NCBI RefSeq assembly: GCF_017254915.1
Contig: NZ_JAFKCT010000002.1
Coordinates: forward strand, 186,001 to 250,000
From: Algoriphagus oliviformis
GTDB lineage: Bacteria; Bacteroidota; Bacteroidia; Cytophagales; Cyclobacteriaceae
Length of the DNA: 64,000 nucleotides
Reading direction: 5' to 3'
A program made the translations under genes and the position numbers. The notes under the pieces are model-generated. The model was not told the DNA's origin and ran no database searches. It was given only the letters and a program-made list of their open reading frames with translations. This document shows, piece after piece, positions 35,996 to 45,116 of this stretch (positions within the stretch are counted from its first letter, which is position 1; the number at the start of each line of letters is the position of its first letter).

Positions 35996-36028
35996 TAAAA
36001 GCAAAAGGACAGCGGGGAGCTGTCCTTT
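35996..36028 (-). terminator. Intrinsic terminator of the lysine-rich mini-gene
   Basis: AAAGGACAGC (36004-36013) pairs perfectly with GCTGTCCTTT (36019-36028), loop GGGGA. On the minus strand it is followed by TGCTTTTA. It lies 33 bp after the stop of the 35-residue ORF and has no other minus-strand gene to serve. Confidence 0.8.
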
Positions 36029-36061
36029 ATACTGACCTTTTGGGTGCTGGCTGATCGGGGA

Positions 36062-36169
36062 TCAGTCTTTTTTGCTGTTTTTCTTTTCTGCCTTGGCAGC
36101 TCTTTTTTCTTTCAAAGACTTCGCAGGCGCTTTCTTTTCGTTCTTTTTGGCTTCAGGTTGCTTTGACAT
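36062..36169 (-). CDS. 35-residue lysine-rich basic protein
   Basis: A short ORF from ATG 36169 to TGA 36062. It begins MSKQPEAKKNEKKAPAKSL and continues KEKRAAKAEKKNSKKD, with 15 Lys, 1 Arg and repeated KK, giving a strongly basic, probably disordered chain. I favour it as real because it has a clean start and stop, strong compositional bias, 85 bp of upstream spacer and its own perfect hairpin terminator. Binding to nucleic acid or ribosomes is inferred from charge only. The family is not one I can name. Confidence 0.7.
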   Translation of the reverse strand: MSKQPEAKKNEKKAPAKSLKEKRAAKAEKKNSKKD

Positions 36170-36253
36170 GATGGGGATGTTTAGAAGTGGATTGCACTAG
36201 AGGGAAGATACTCATTTCGACCCCGCTTTGTTGCGGCGACAGCCTACAATTTT

Positions 36254-37045
36254 TCAAAGGATCCGCATGCTGATGATCCTCACCTCCGAGAGGGGACGAT
36301 CCCGCCCATCCGTATCCACGGCCGCGATGGCATCCACCACTTCCAGTCCCGAAATCACCTCTCCAAACACAGTGTAATTTTGGTCTAGGTGGGGCGTGCC
36401 TCCGACGGTTTTGTAGACTTGCCGATGGGCTTCGGGAATGGCGTATTTGTCAAAATTCCAATAGGTGTCCAAGATGGCATTCAGGCGCAAATCCAGCTCC
36501 TTTTCCAAAACGGAGTCCTTCTCTGTGCGGGCGGTTTCCAGGGAGTCGACCAGAGGTTTGTTGGCTGGGTCGTTGACGCCGTAGTGCCGGGCGAGCATCT
36601 TGTTGATGCGGCCTTCGTTGTGGGCGAGGAGGCTGTCGTTTTGGATTTTGCCCTGCACGATGTAAAACTGCGTGCTGCTGGACGCTCGCTGGGGATTGTT
36701 GGTGCGGGCTGCGGCGAGGACACCCTTTTTGTGAAACAAGTTCGGGACGATCTCGGCAGGCACCTGATAGGGGAGGTCGGCGCTGCCCAAACTCGCCAGA
36801 CTGTCCGCGTATTTGCTTTGGGTATCTCCCCCTTGTATCATAAATCCCCCGATGACCCGATGGAAAAGCAGACTGTCGTACACCCCTTTCTTCACCAGCT
36901 TGACGAAATTGTCCCGGTGCAGGGGAGTCTCGTCGGAAAGCTGCAGGACGATGGTGCCATAGTTGGTGACCATCTCCACACGTATGGGGGGATCTTGTTG
37001 GAAACCGAAAAGGAGAAATGCCAAGTAGAAAAGCGCTGAAATCAT
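36254..37045 (-). CDS. Cyclophilin-type peptidyl-prolyl isomerase, exported
   Basis: A 263-residue protein with a short signal peptide and the cyclophilin fold. Visible blocks are GTIVLQLSDETPLHRDNFVK, LLFHRVIGGFMIQGGD and STQFYIVQG. A helical insertion of about 75 residues (around 140-215) splits the domain before the final YTVFGEVISGLEVVDAIA strand; this is common in Bacteroidota cyclophilins. It likely assists folding in the periplasm. ATG 37045 is the start. Confidence 0.92.
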   Translation of the reverse strand: MISALFYLAFLLFGFQQDPPIRVEMVTNYGTIVLQLSDETPLHRDNFVKLVKKGVYDSLLFHRVIGGFMIQGGDTQSKYADSLASLGSADLPYQVPAEIVPNLFHKKGVLAAARTNNPQRASSSTQFYIVQGKIQNDSLLAHNEGRINKMLARHYGVNDPANKPLVDSLETARTEKDSVLEKELDLRLNAILDTYWNFDKYAIPEAHRQVYKTVGGTPHLDQNYTVFGEVISGLEVVDAIAAVDTDGRDRPLSEVRIISMRIL

Positions 37046-37123
37046 AAAGCTGGGGATTGGCTCTCAAGTAAGCGAGAAAATGGAGGATATGGAAATACCC
37101 CTTTTTTTATCGTCGCCTCGGAT

Positions 37124-37537
37124 CTATTCGGCATCCAGTGATAGGATGTACAAAACCATCGCTTCGGCGTCCTCGGCGGACAGTTTGGGATGTGCGCTCA
37201 TCACCGGATAACCCCAGACGCCGAAGCCACCTCGGATGACTTTTTGCGCCAGCATAGCGATGTATGCTTCCTGGATGGGGTAGCGGCGGGCGATATCCGA
37301 GAAAGACGGTCCTTTGGCTTTGTTTTCCTCTCGATGGCACTGGTAGCAATCGGAGTAGGCTATCAGTACTTTTCCCTTCTGGACCATAGTGGTGTCAAAG
37401 GGTTCGTCTGGCCCCGGCACGACGTAAAACTCCTTTTTGGGCTTTTCCGGCGGGATCTCGACCTGGGAGTCCTTGGGATTGCAGGAAAGTGCAAGGCAAA
37501 ACAGCGCTAAAGTCGCCAGGTTGGTTTGGGTTTTCAT
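37124..37537 (-). CDS. Cytochrome c lipoprotein
   Basis: A 137-residue lipoprotein (lipobox LALSC, Cys19) with one heme motif CYQCH near residues 65-69 and a likely axial methionine in YPVMSAHPKL. The C-terminal helix is AEAMVLYILSLDAE. It is a small class I cytochrome c anchored on the periplasmic side of a membrane. Start ATG 37537 lies at the signal peptide. It follows the large cytochrome-dehydrogenase gene on the same strand but a strong terminator separates them. Confidence 0.9.
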   Translation of the reverse strand: MKTQTNLATLALFCLALSCNPKDSQVEIPPEKPKKEFYVVPGPDEPFDTTMVQKGKVLIAYSDCYQCHREENKAKGPSFSDIARRYPIQEAYIAMLAQKVIRGGFGVWGYPVMSAHPKLSAEDAEAMVLYILSLDAE

Positions 37538-37621
37538 TTGCCGGGAATTGCGGACAGGGCTTGAAAATAGCCACTTCGGGGATAAAGAGAAAGCAAGCCT
37601 TTGGCCGACCTGTCCCTCCAA

Positions 37622-37660
37622 AAAAACAAAAGCCGAAAGAGACGTGCTCCCTCGGCTTTT
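37622..37660 (-). terminator. Intrinsic terminator, minus strand
   Basis: AAAAGCCGA (37628-37636) pairs with TCGGCTTTT (37652-37660). On the minus strand it is followed by a T-rich run (TTTTGTTTTTTT). It lies 20 bp after the stop of the gene ending at 37680. Confidence 0.88.
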
Positions 37661-37679
37661 AGGTTGGCGGTTTTTGAAG

Positions 37680-40340
37680 TTATTTCTGCTGTGACAGGAA
37701 GGTCACGAGCGAGGCCAGTTCCTCATAGGAGAGGGAATTGGCCAAGCCGGCAGGCATCATGGAGTTTTCCAGCTCCTTACGCTCCTTGATGTTCTTCTTT
37801 TCCAGCTTGGTAGCGGTGCCGGTGATGTCGCGGATGGTCAGCTCCTGGGCGGATTCTGCGGTGACAAAGCCCATGTAGAACTTGCCGTCGTTGGTGGTGA
37901 TCTGCACGGATGCAAAGCCCTGGGAGATGGACGCATTCGGCTTGAGGATCGCCTCGACGATTTGGTCACGGTTCATGATCGACCCGATCTGCCCCATGAA
38001 TGGGCCTTTCATCACTTGGCCAGCTTCGATGGCGTGGCAGGCGATACAGCCTTGGCTGGTGAAGAGCGTTTTGCCGATGACAGGATCGCCTTTGAGGCCG
38101 CCTACCGCGAGGATCACATCTTCGATGGAGGCTGCTCCGACTTGTCCTTTCTTGTTTTTGATGGATTCGAGATCTACGGTCGTTTCCTCGACGACAGGAG
38201 CGGCAGACTCAGTGCCCAGCTCCACGATACCGAGGCGATGGCGGTCGTTGAGGCCTGCGTAGAATGCTTTCTGGGAATCGCCTGAGGCACTTGATTCCGC
38301 TACGAGGAAGGTCTTGATTTTGTCGGAGGCCTCCCAGTTTTCGGCTTTGTAGTAGGGGCCATGGGTGTCCGGACGGGTGCCCCACCACCAGCTGCCGTCG
38401 TATGGCGCTTCTTTTTGATAGAGACGTCCCAGCGCGGTTTGGATTTCGGCCTTCTTCACGGCATCCTCACTGGCTGCATAGGCAGCCATCAGGCCGTCCA
38501 CTGCCTTGGGATCGTGCATGTTTCGCAGTGCCCAAAGTGCAAGCTTGTAGTTGTCGGAGTCGAGGGCTTCTACAGCCGCATCCACGGCATTGAGCTCCAC
38601 GAGCGCTCTTACCGCCAGATGGGGCAGGACGATGTCGGAGTTTGGAGTGGCATGAGGGCCTTCTGTATCCTTGGCCGGAATCTGCGCAGAAGCCGGGACA
38701 GGCACGTCCAGCAATACTTCGGCGGCTTTTTTGTCACCCAATCTTCCCAAGCCAACGATGGCCGCGGCTCGCACTCGTGGGTTGGCATCTTGGGCAGCAG
38801 CGATGAACAGGTCTACCGGAACTCCGGAAATGCAGGCCTTCTGGTCGGTCAGCGCTCGGAGCGCAAACTCGCGTAGCTTGTCTTCCTCGCCCAGTTTGAC
38901 CAATTCTTCGACTCCAGCGCCGCAGGCAGCTTGGGAGTAGGTAAAGATCGCGGCTACTCGGGCTTCCAGAGGGAGCGTGTTGTCTTTTGCCACGGCAAGT
39001 GCTGCGGCGGCGGCTTCGTCCTTGGATCGGGTCAGCAGCTCTTGCTGAGCGTCCAGTCGGGTGACGGAGTTGGTGGCTTTGAGCAGCTCGGCCAGTTCGG
39101 CAACAGAGGCTGCTTTGAGGTCAGGGTAGGCTTCGTGTTTCCATCCTACCGGTACCACGCGTACCACGTAGCCTTTTTCAGGATTTCCCCTGAAGCCAGC
39201 TCCATCCCAAGCCGCCAAATACATGGTGCCTGATCCATCCACGTCCACGTCGGTGATCTGGGACAGCTTGATGAAGTTTTCGTCCTGTTGGGTAAAACTC
39301 GGTCCATCCATGGCTACACGGTGGATGTAGAGTTGGCTTTTGCCCCAGTCTGCCATCATCGGTACCCGGTTGTATTGGGCTGGCCAGCGAGCGTCGTCCA
39401 TGAAGTAGGCACCGGTGCCGGAGCCGCCGCCCAAGTCGGCAAGCGCAGGGAGGATTTCGTCGGTGAAGTGCTTAAACAAGCTCGGATAGCCGTACTCTCC
39501 GCTTTGGAGGTGGTGGATGAAGCGGATGTTCCATCCTCCGCCATCGTTGGTGTTGCCGCGGGTGTAGATGTTCATGAAGGGGTCGATGGCCACATCATAG
39601 ATGTTTCGGGTGCCATGCGTATAGACTTCCATGCCGGTGCCATCGGGCCGCACGCGGACGATTCCGCCGCCGAGCATGGTGAGCTTGGTGCCTTCGCGGT
39701 CTTCCGCATCGACGAAGCCAAAGTCTCCGACGGCAATGTAAATCCACCCGTCGATGCCCATTCGGATGCCGTTGGTGGAGTGGTCCGTCCCACGGCTTCG
39801 GAGTTGGTTGGCGGTGCTGATGCCGGTAATCAGAGGCTTGGCTGGGCCGTCGGCCACGCCGTCTTTGTTTTTGTCCTCAAACACCACCAGATCCATCCCT
39901 GTAGCCAGGCTGTCGGCTCCAAAGGTCGTGTGGAGCACATACACCTGGTCGTCCAAGGCGATGATTCCCCGGGGGTTGTCCACCTTGACGAATTCGGTGT
40001 GGGAGTCCAGGGTGCCGTCGTGGTCGCTGTCCACCAGCTTGACGATGCTGCCTTTGCCCGGAGTCTTGCCCAGGGAGCCGATCATATCCACTCCTACAAA
40101 GACCTCTCCAGTCGATGCCACAGCTAGGCAGGAAGGGCTGGGGACGATCTCAGGTCCGGCAAAGTTGGTGATGAGGAGCTCGGTGCTGTCCGCGCCGATG
40201 CTGTCGGACACGATGCCCTCCGAAGAGAAATAGGCGGTGAGTTCGGAAAGGTCGGAGGTTTGGGCGGGCTTGTACTTGCTACATCCCGCCATGGCGGTGA
40301 GGGCGAGCAAGCCCAAAAGGGAATTTGAAACTTTAGACAT
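37680..40340 (-). CDS. PVC-type lipoprotein: beta-propeller dehydrogenase-like, HEAT repeats and cytochrome c
   Basis: An 886-residue lipoprotein (lipobox AMAGC, Cys20). Residues about 50-450 form a sorbosone-dehydrogenase-like propeller (NGIRMGIDGWIYIAVGDFGF, THGTRNIYDVAIDPF). Residues about 460-650 are HEAT-like repeats (PRVRAAAIVGLGRLGDKKAA). Residues about 765-886 hold the planctomycete-type heme domain with GCIACHAIEAG and a C-terminal block MMPAGLANSLSYEELASLV. The combination matches PVC-type heme-binding proteins. It presumably oxidises a sugar or polyol in the periplasm. ATG 40340 was chosen at the signal peptide; the longer frame to 40511 has a basic, non-signal N-terminus. Confidence 0.9.
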   Translation of the reverse strand: MSKVSNSLLGLLALTAMAGCSKYKPAQTSDLSELTAYFSSEGIVSDSIGADSTELLITNFAGPEIVPSPSCLAVASTGEVFVGVDMIGSLGKTPGKGSIVKLVDSDHDGTLDSHTEFVKVDNPRGIIALDDQVYVLHTTFGADSLATGMDLVVFEDKNKDGVADGPAKPLITGISTANQLRSRGTDHSTNGIRMGIDGWIYIAVGDFGFVDAEDREGTKLTMLGGGIVRVRPDGTGMEVYTHGTRNIYDVAIDPFMNIYTRGNTNDGGGWNIRFIHHLQSGEYGYPSLFKHFTDEILPALADLGGGSGTGAYFMDDARWPAQYNRVPMMADWGKSQLYIHRVAMDGPSFTQQDENFIKLSQITDVDVDGSGTMYLAAWDGAGFRGNPEKGYVVRVVPVGWKHEAYPDLKAASVAELAELLKATNSVTRLDAQQELLTRSKDEAAAAALAVAKDNTLPLEARVAAIFTYSQAACGAGVEELVKLGEEDKLREFALRALTDQKACISGVPVDLFIAAAQDANPRVRAAAIVGLGRLGDKKAAEVLLDVPVPASAQIPAKDTEGPHATPNSDIVLPHLAVRALVELNAVDAAVEALDSDNYKLALWALRNMHDPKAVDGLMAAYAASEDAVKKAEIQTALGRLYQKEAPYDGSWWWGTRPDTHGPYYKAENWEASDKIKTFLVAESSASGDSQKAFYAGLNDRHRLGIVELGTESAAPVVEETTVDLESIKNKKGQVGAASIEDVILAVGGLKGDPVIGKTLFTSQGCIACHAIEAGQVMKGPFMGQIGSIMNRDQIVEAILKPNASISQGFASVQITTNDGKFYMGFVTAESAQELTIRDITGTATKLEKKNIKERKELENSMMPAGLANSLSYEELASLVTFLSQQK

Positions 40341-40626
40341 GCAAAAAGCGGAATTAGGGTTTTTTCGAGAGGTTTTGAAATAAAAACCGGCACGAATATA
40401 TCGGTTTAGGAAGGGGAATCTTCCCTGTTTGATGCAAAACGATGACACTAATCCGCTTTTTTTATGGACGGTGGGCTTTTTTGCCTTTGGTTTTGCCGCC
40501 GGACAGACCATCGTCGATACAAAATGAAGGTGTTCCGGCCTGCAGTTGTTTTTCCCTTTCCACGCTTCGCCAGACTTCGGACGAAACTCAGGATGCTGGC
40601 TGGCAGGTGCCTGGAAAGTGGATGCG

Positions 40627-40986
40627 CTACAAAAAGTAGGGAAGGTAGATCAGCATCCCGATCAGGAAGGCGGTCAAAACCGCAAAGGTGACGGCACCAG
40701 AGGCGATGTCCTTGATGAAACCGATCTTCTGGTGGTAGTCCGGGTGCACGAAATCGCAGACCTTTTCCACCGCAGTGTTGAGGCTTTCGATGGCCAGCAC
40801 CAGTCCCATGGCCAAAAACTGCAAGGCCCAGTCCACGCGGTCGATCTTAAAATAAAAGCCCATCCCCACGAAGACCAAGGAGATGGCAGTCTGGGTGATG
40901 ATGGAGTTTTCCGTAGTGAGCAGGAGAAAAAAACCTTTGACGGCGTACTTGAGGCTTTTGACGCGACCGATGAAGAATCCTGGCAT
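40627..40986 (-). CDS. dgkA: Diacylglycerol kinase family protein
   Basis: A 119-residue integral membrane protein with three helices and the DgkA signature LAIESLNTAVEKVCDF, which contains the active-site Glu and Asn. It phosphorylates diacylglycerol or undecaprenol; in many non-enterobacterial members the lipid is undecaprenol. ATG 40986 gives MPGFFIGRVKSLKYA, a normal N-terminus. A perfect TATTTTTG (-7 type) lies 18 bp upstream on the minus strand, though without a well-placed -33 TTG. Confidence 0.92.
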   Translation of the reverse strand: MPGFFIGRVKSLKYAVKGFFLLLTTENSIITQTAISLVFVGMGFYFKIDRVDWALQFLAMGLVLAIESLNTAVEKVCDFVHPDYHQKIGFIKDIASGAVTFAVLTAFLIGMLIYLPYFL

Positions 40987-41276
40987 GACTGTAAAATTTG
41001 GGTCAAAAATAGGGAAAACCAGCCACAGTGCGCTTGTTCTTCGCCCTTGATTTGGGACTATTGCCATGCCTGGAATTCGGGATAGCGCAGCTTGGGCATA
41101 AGAGACCAACGTCGTTGATGACCTATGTTCAAGCAGGTATTTGCAGGCCTGTATAGATTGATTGGTGTTGCGTAAGTATCAGAAAACCAATTAAAAATGC
41201 TATATTAAAGAAGCGTCGACCGACCTTGAATCGATTTTTCATCCCGGTAAAGTTTCATCCCATAGACCCCAGGACC

Positions 41277-42314
41277 ATGAAAAAGACATCGTTTTTCCCC
41301 GTTTTCATTCTGTTGATTTCCCTTTTTTCCTGCATCAAAAAAGAAGCGCCTCCCGAGCTGGGTGCCGAGAATGTAGCTGGATTCCTCAATACCCAGGTAG
41401 GCATCCTCTTCACGACCGCTACCGATCAGGCAGACGTCCTGGCCAAGCTGGAGGCCAAGCCTGCGGAGGAAGGCATGTTTGCCATGCCGATCATGGAGCA
41501 CGAGGGCAAGACCGTGTGGTACACCTTTCAAGTCTCCCAAGTGGAGAAGCCTTGGGAATACCTCGACTACGTGATCGAAGACATCTGTATGGACCAGGTG
41601 TTTTTTGATTTTGAGAGCCAGGTGGATGATCTGATCGACGGGGCCGTGCCAAATCTCGGTGACCAGATCGTGATGGCCTGTGGCGATCTGGTGGGCGATC
41701 TGGAGGAGGAAGTCCAGGAAAAGACTCCTGAGGAAAGGCTAAAGGAACAGCAGGAGAAGCTTCGGGAATTTAGCGAGCGGCTGCTGGAAATGGGCCGGGA
41801 ATTAGGACGTGCCGCTGAGGAGGCGCTAAAGCAGCAGGACACTGATGCAGCCAAAGAAAAAGGGAAGGAGCTGGCCAAAAAAGCCAAGCGGGAGTTTTCG
41901 CTGGACTTGGACTATTGTCTGGACAAGGATTGGAACTTCGGCTTTGGCTGGAGGTATCGTTACGAGTTTCAGGAGGAACTTCCCCCAGAACTGATCCAGG
42001 AGTTTTCCAAGAATTTTGTGCGCTACAAAGTGTACAAGGAGGCCACCTGTGGCGTCGGTCCACCGACTATGGCGAGGAATTGCTCCATGGAGCTTCCCAT
42101 GATGCTTCCCGGGGACTCGCGTTCGAAGCCAATCCCCATGCCTACGCGATGGGTCACCGACGAGTACTACGAGCGCAAGGTATGTAGGATAGGCAAGGGG
42201 TTTTGCGTGGAGCAGGAGGTGGTCATCGGACTGGCCAAAGTCTATTCCGACCCCAACTGCACGCGAATGATCCATGTCAGGAGCTTCAAGGGTTTCAGCT
42301 GCTTTGACAGCTAG
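41277..42314 (+). CDS. Lipoprotein with coiled-coil segment, hypothetical
   Basis: A 345-residue lipoprotein (lipobox SLFSC, Cys19). Residues about 142-208 are highly charged and helical (EKTPEERLKEQQEKLREF and following), a likely coiled coil. The C-terminal part contains several Cys and ends in RSFKGFSCFDS, suggesting disulfides. No named family is recognised. It stands alone between the divergent dgkA gene and the GH5 gene. Confidence 0.7.
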   Translation: MKKTSFFPVFILLISLFSCIKKEAPPELGAENVAGFLNTQVGILFTTATDQADVLAKLEAKPAEEGMFAMPIMEHEGKTVWYTFQVSQVEKPWEYLDYVIEDICMDQVFFDFESQVDDLIDGAVPNLGDQIVMACGDLVGDLEEEVQEKTPEERLKEQQEKLREFSERLLEMGRELGRAAEEALKQQDTDAAKEKGKELAKKAKREFSLDLDYCLDKDWNFGFGWRYRYEFQEELPPELIQEFSKNFVRYKVYKEATCGVGPPTMARNCSMELPMMLPGDSRSKPIPMPTRWVTDEYYERKVCRIGKGFCVEQEVVIGLAKVYSDPNCTRMIHVRSFKGFSCFDS

Positions 42315-42423
42315 GAGGCAGCTCCGATAGCCCTGCGGAAACAAACCGATACCCTATTGCTAACATTTGATGGACCTGCGAAAAAGCCGGGCGGGGTAGA
42401 TTTGGGCATTGTATCTACTGCCC

Positions 42424-43842
42424 ATGAATAGCCTCGTTTCCAGATTTTCCATCGTTCTCTGTTCGGTTGTCTTTTTGTTTTCCTGTGGGGAAAAAGAAGA
42501 AGCACCTGCCAGCCTCCAACTGTCCACGGAAGAGATCCGTGCAGCAGCCAGCGGAGGGACTTTCAATTTAGCCATCGCCAGCAATGTGTCTTGGAAAGTG
42601 ATCCTGACCGGAGACTGGGTGGAGGCGAGTCCTGCGGAGGGATTTGGTGATGAGGAGGTCATTTTTTCCGTCAAAGAAAACAGCGACGAGGCAGTCCGAA
42701 GTCTGGACATTAGGGTGACGGGCGGAGGAATCGTCCGGACATTGACGGTCTCCCAAGCGGCTGCCGAGCCGGAGTTTCCCAGCTATCACATCCCTGCTGA
42801 CCACACCGGCATGCGAGATATTAGCAGCCTAGAGCTGGCCGCGGACATGGGCGTGGGCTGGAATTTGGGCAATTCCCTCGAAGCCATAGGAGGGGAGACG
42901 GCCTGGGGCAACCCGAAGGTCACCCAGGCACTGATCGACCAAATCCAAGCCGCGGGCTTCAATGCCGTACGGATTCCGGTGGCTTGGAGCAAGTTTGCCA
43001 ACGCTACCGACTTCACCATAGACCCAGCCTGGATGGCTCGGGTGCAGGAGGTGGTGGACTATGTGGTCGGCAAGGGGATGTACGCCGTCCTCAACCAGCA
43101 CTGGGACGAAGGCTGGATGCAGCCCACCTATGCACAGCAGGCCTATGTCAACGGCCGATTGGAGAAAATGTGGATTCAAATCGCCCTACATTTCCGGCAC
43201 TACGATGATCATCTGCTCTTTGCTGGCACCAATGAGGTGATGGTGACCGGCGACTACGGCACACCCAAAGCGGAATACTACACGGTGCAAAACTCCTTCA
43301 ACCAGACCTTTGTGGAGGCAGTCCGATCCACGGGCGGCAGAAATGCCCATAGAAACCTGGTCGTGCAGACTTTCAATACCAACATCGACCATGGCATCAA
43401 CTTTTTCGCCCTGCCGGAGGACGCGACGGATGATCGACTGATGGTGGAGGTGCACTACTACGATCCCTACGAATTTGTCCTGAAGGAGGAAGGCGGCGCG
43501 AGCCAATGGGGGAAAAATGCCACCGACCCAGTCAGGAAAGCGGCATGGGGTGATGAGTCGCATGTGGATGCGCAATTCAAAAAACTAAAGGGGAAATTTG
43601 TAGACCAAGGCATTCCTGTACTGGTAGGGGAATATGGAGTGATCTCCAGAACGGCCCTGTCCGACCATGAACAGTATCGAAAAGACTACTTGGACTACGT
43701 CTCGGCCAGCATGAAAGCCCACGGTTTGGTTCCCTTCTATTGGGACAACGGCCATGCCGGCAACTATGGCTTTGCCCTGTTTGACCGCAATACCGGGACA
43801 CAGCTCTATCCAGACTTGATTCGGGCTATTGTCGGGAAGTAA
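42424..43842 (+). CDS. GH5 family endoglucanase-like lipoprotein with BACON domain
   Basis: A 472-residue lipoprotein (LFSC, Cys21). Residues about 30-112 form a BACON domain (AASNVSWKVI-like pattern, ITVSQA-type end), a Bacteroidota glycan- or mucin-associated module. Residues about 125-472 form a GH5 catalytic domain: GVGWNLGNSLEAIGG, VRIPVAW, acid/base Glu271, His344/Tyr346 in VEVHYYDP, and nucleophile Glu403 in LVGEYG. The usual NEP motif reads NEV here. Likely a surface beta-glucanase or similar of the subfamily 4 type. ATG 42424 chosen over a non-ATG extension. Confidence 0.9.
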   Translation: MNSLVSRFSIVLCSVVFLFSCGEKEEAPASLQLSTEEIRAAASGGTFNLAIASNVSWKVILTGDWVEASPAEGFGDEEVIFSVKENSDEAVRSLDIRVTGGGIVRTLTVSQAAAEPEFPSYHIPADHTGMRDISSLELAADMGVGWNLGNSLEAIGGETAWGNPKVTQALIDQIQAAGFNAVRIPVAWSKFANATDFTIDPAWMARVQEVVDYVVGKGMYAVLNQHWDEGWMQPTYAQQAYVNGRLEKMWIQIALHFRHYDDHLLFAGTNEVMVTGDYGTPKAEYYTVQNSFNQTFVEAVRSTGGRNAHRNLVVQTFNTNIDHGINFFALPEDATDDRLMVEVHYYDPYEFVLKEEGGASQWGKNATDPVRKAAWGDESHVDAQFKKLKGKFVDQGIPVLVGEYGVISRTALSDHEQYRKDYLDYVSASMKAHGLVPFYWDNGHAGNYGFALFDRNTGTQLYPDLIRAIVGK

Positions 43843-43919
43843 GAGGTTTTTCCCGACCTCATGGGGATCTGGCTTTTTCGCTCCGTGATCGTAGGATAAG
43901 CCTTCGGCAGGGTGGCACT

Positions 43920-45116
43920 CTATGTCCGAGGCAGCAGCCCAAAGGATCTGTCAGTGTTCCAGACACAGCGCCGTTGTAGGGAAAGGTACTCCGCCACGCG
44001 TCCGTCGAAGTATTTGATCTCTATGCCGGGATAGGAGGTTTTGAGCGGCTCGTAGTGCCGCACGAAGTCCGATTGGCTGCGAAAGCCGGATTTCATGAGG
44101 TGGATCACGATCTCCCGCTGCCGGTCGGTACTGACCAAGAAGTCCCGCATCCATTCGTCCAGCGCACGCTGCTTTTTGCCGATGGCGGATTCATAGCAAG
44201 TGATGCCAAAGGGAGGAATCGGCCCGTAATGGTCCACAATCGTCCGTTGGGAGCTGTCAAACTCGAAGGGGCCCAAGCGCTCCTCCCAGCTGTCCATTCT
44301 TCGGATCGAGGGCAGGTTCACGTGCAGCAGGGCCAGCGTGTCGTACCAGAAGCGCTTGGAGCCGGGTAGGTAGCGATGGGTTCTGACCGGCACGCGGTGC
44401 CTGCGGGACCAGTCCTGCACAAAGTCAAACAAAGGCCTGTTGAAGGTCAGTACGTCATGGTGGGAGGTGAGGTGGTCGGGCTCTCGACCGAAAACCTCCT
44501 TGAAACGCTCATATTGGGCCTGAAACTCTACCTTGATCTGGGCGACATAGTCCTCGGTCTCAAACCTTCGGTTGAATTTCCGAAAGTCCAGAAACCGGTT
44601 GTCTCCGTCCACCAGGCTTCCCACGGAGGCATGGTGGGAGAGCGGTGAGCCGGAGGTGATGGTGAAGTGCAGTCCTATGTGCGTGGTGTCGTAGAGGCTT
44701 TGGCTGGGATTGACGGAGTAGTCTTTGAGTTTTTGGCAAAAAGACTTAAGGTATCCTGACTCCGGGTCATCGGGTCGGTTGACCAAGACGGCGATGGAAT
44801 TGATCCATCCTTCCCGCAGGGCAATGAGTGCCCCGATGTCTATCTCATCCACGATGCCGATGTCATCGGCGGTGACCAGCACCTTTTTCTCTATCAGCGG
44901 GACCTCAGAACTGGTAAAAACTGCCTTGCTCCAGACAAAAGTTTGGTTGCTCAGGACGTACCAGATATTGCTGTCCAAGTAGGACTCACCGACGATCGCA
45001 TGGGAGATTTCCACCTGGGAGTTGGGTGGGAGGGTTCTAAAGACGGGGGAGTTGACCTCGGGTCGATCTCTCCGCAGGTTGACGTACAGAGTCGTGATGC
45101 CTGGATAGGTAGCCAT
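43920..45116 (-). CDS. ChbG/YdjC-like deacetylase with N-terminal SH3 domain
   Basis: A 398-residue protein without signal peptide. Residues about 5-68 form a bacterial SH3-like domain (LYVNLRRDRPEVNSPVFRTL, IWYVLSNQTFVW). Residues about 75-390 form a YdjC/ChbG polysaccharide deacetylase-like domain with metal-site motifs TADDIG (Asp84-Asp85), IGLHFTITSG and HLTSHHDVL. Family members remove acetyl groups from chitooligosaccharides or related sugars. The N-terminal SH3 fusion is unusual. It starts at TAATG, sharing a base with the stop of the membrane protein upstream, so the two are translationally coupled. Confidence 0.85.
   Translation of the reverse strand: MATYPGITTLYVNLRRDRPEVNSPVFRTLPPNSQVEISHAIVGESYLDSNIWYVLSNQTFVWSKAVFTSSEVPLIEKKVLVTADDIGIVDEIDIGALIALREGWINSIAVLVNRPDDPESGYLKSFCQKLKDYSVNPSQSLYDTTHIGLHFTITSGSPLSHHASVGSLVDGDNRFLDFRKFNRRFETEDYVAQIKVEFQAQYERFKEVFGREPDHLTSHHDVLTFNRPLFDFVQDWSRRHRVPVRTHRYLPGSKRFWYDTLALLHVNLPSIRRMDSWEERLGPFEFDSSQRTIVDHYGPIPPFGITCYESAIGKKQRALDEWMRDFLVSTDRQREIVIHLMKSGFRSQSDFVRHYEPLKTSYPGIEIKYFDGRVAEYLSLQRRCVWNTDRSFGLLPRT

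Noticed and set aside
40341..40511. N-terminal extension of the PVC-type lipoprotein
   Set aside because: The extension is basic and lacks a signal; the ATG at 40340 starts exactly at a lipoprotein signal.
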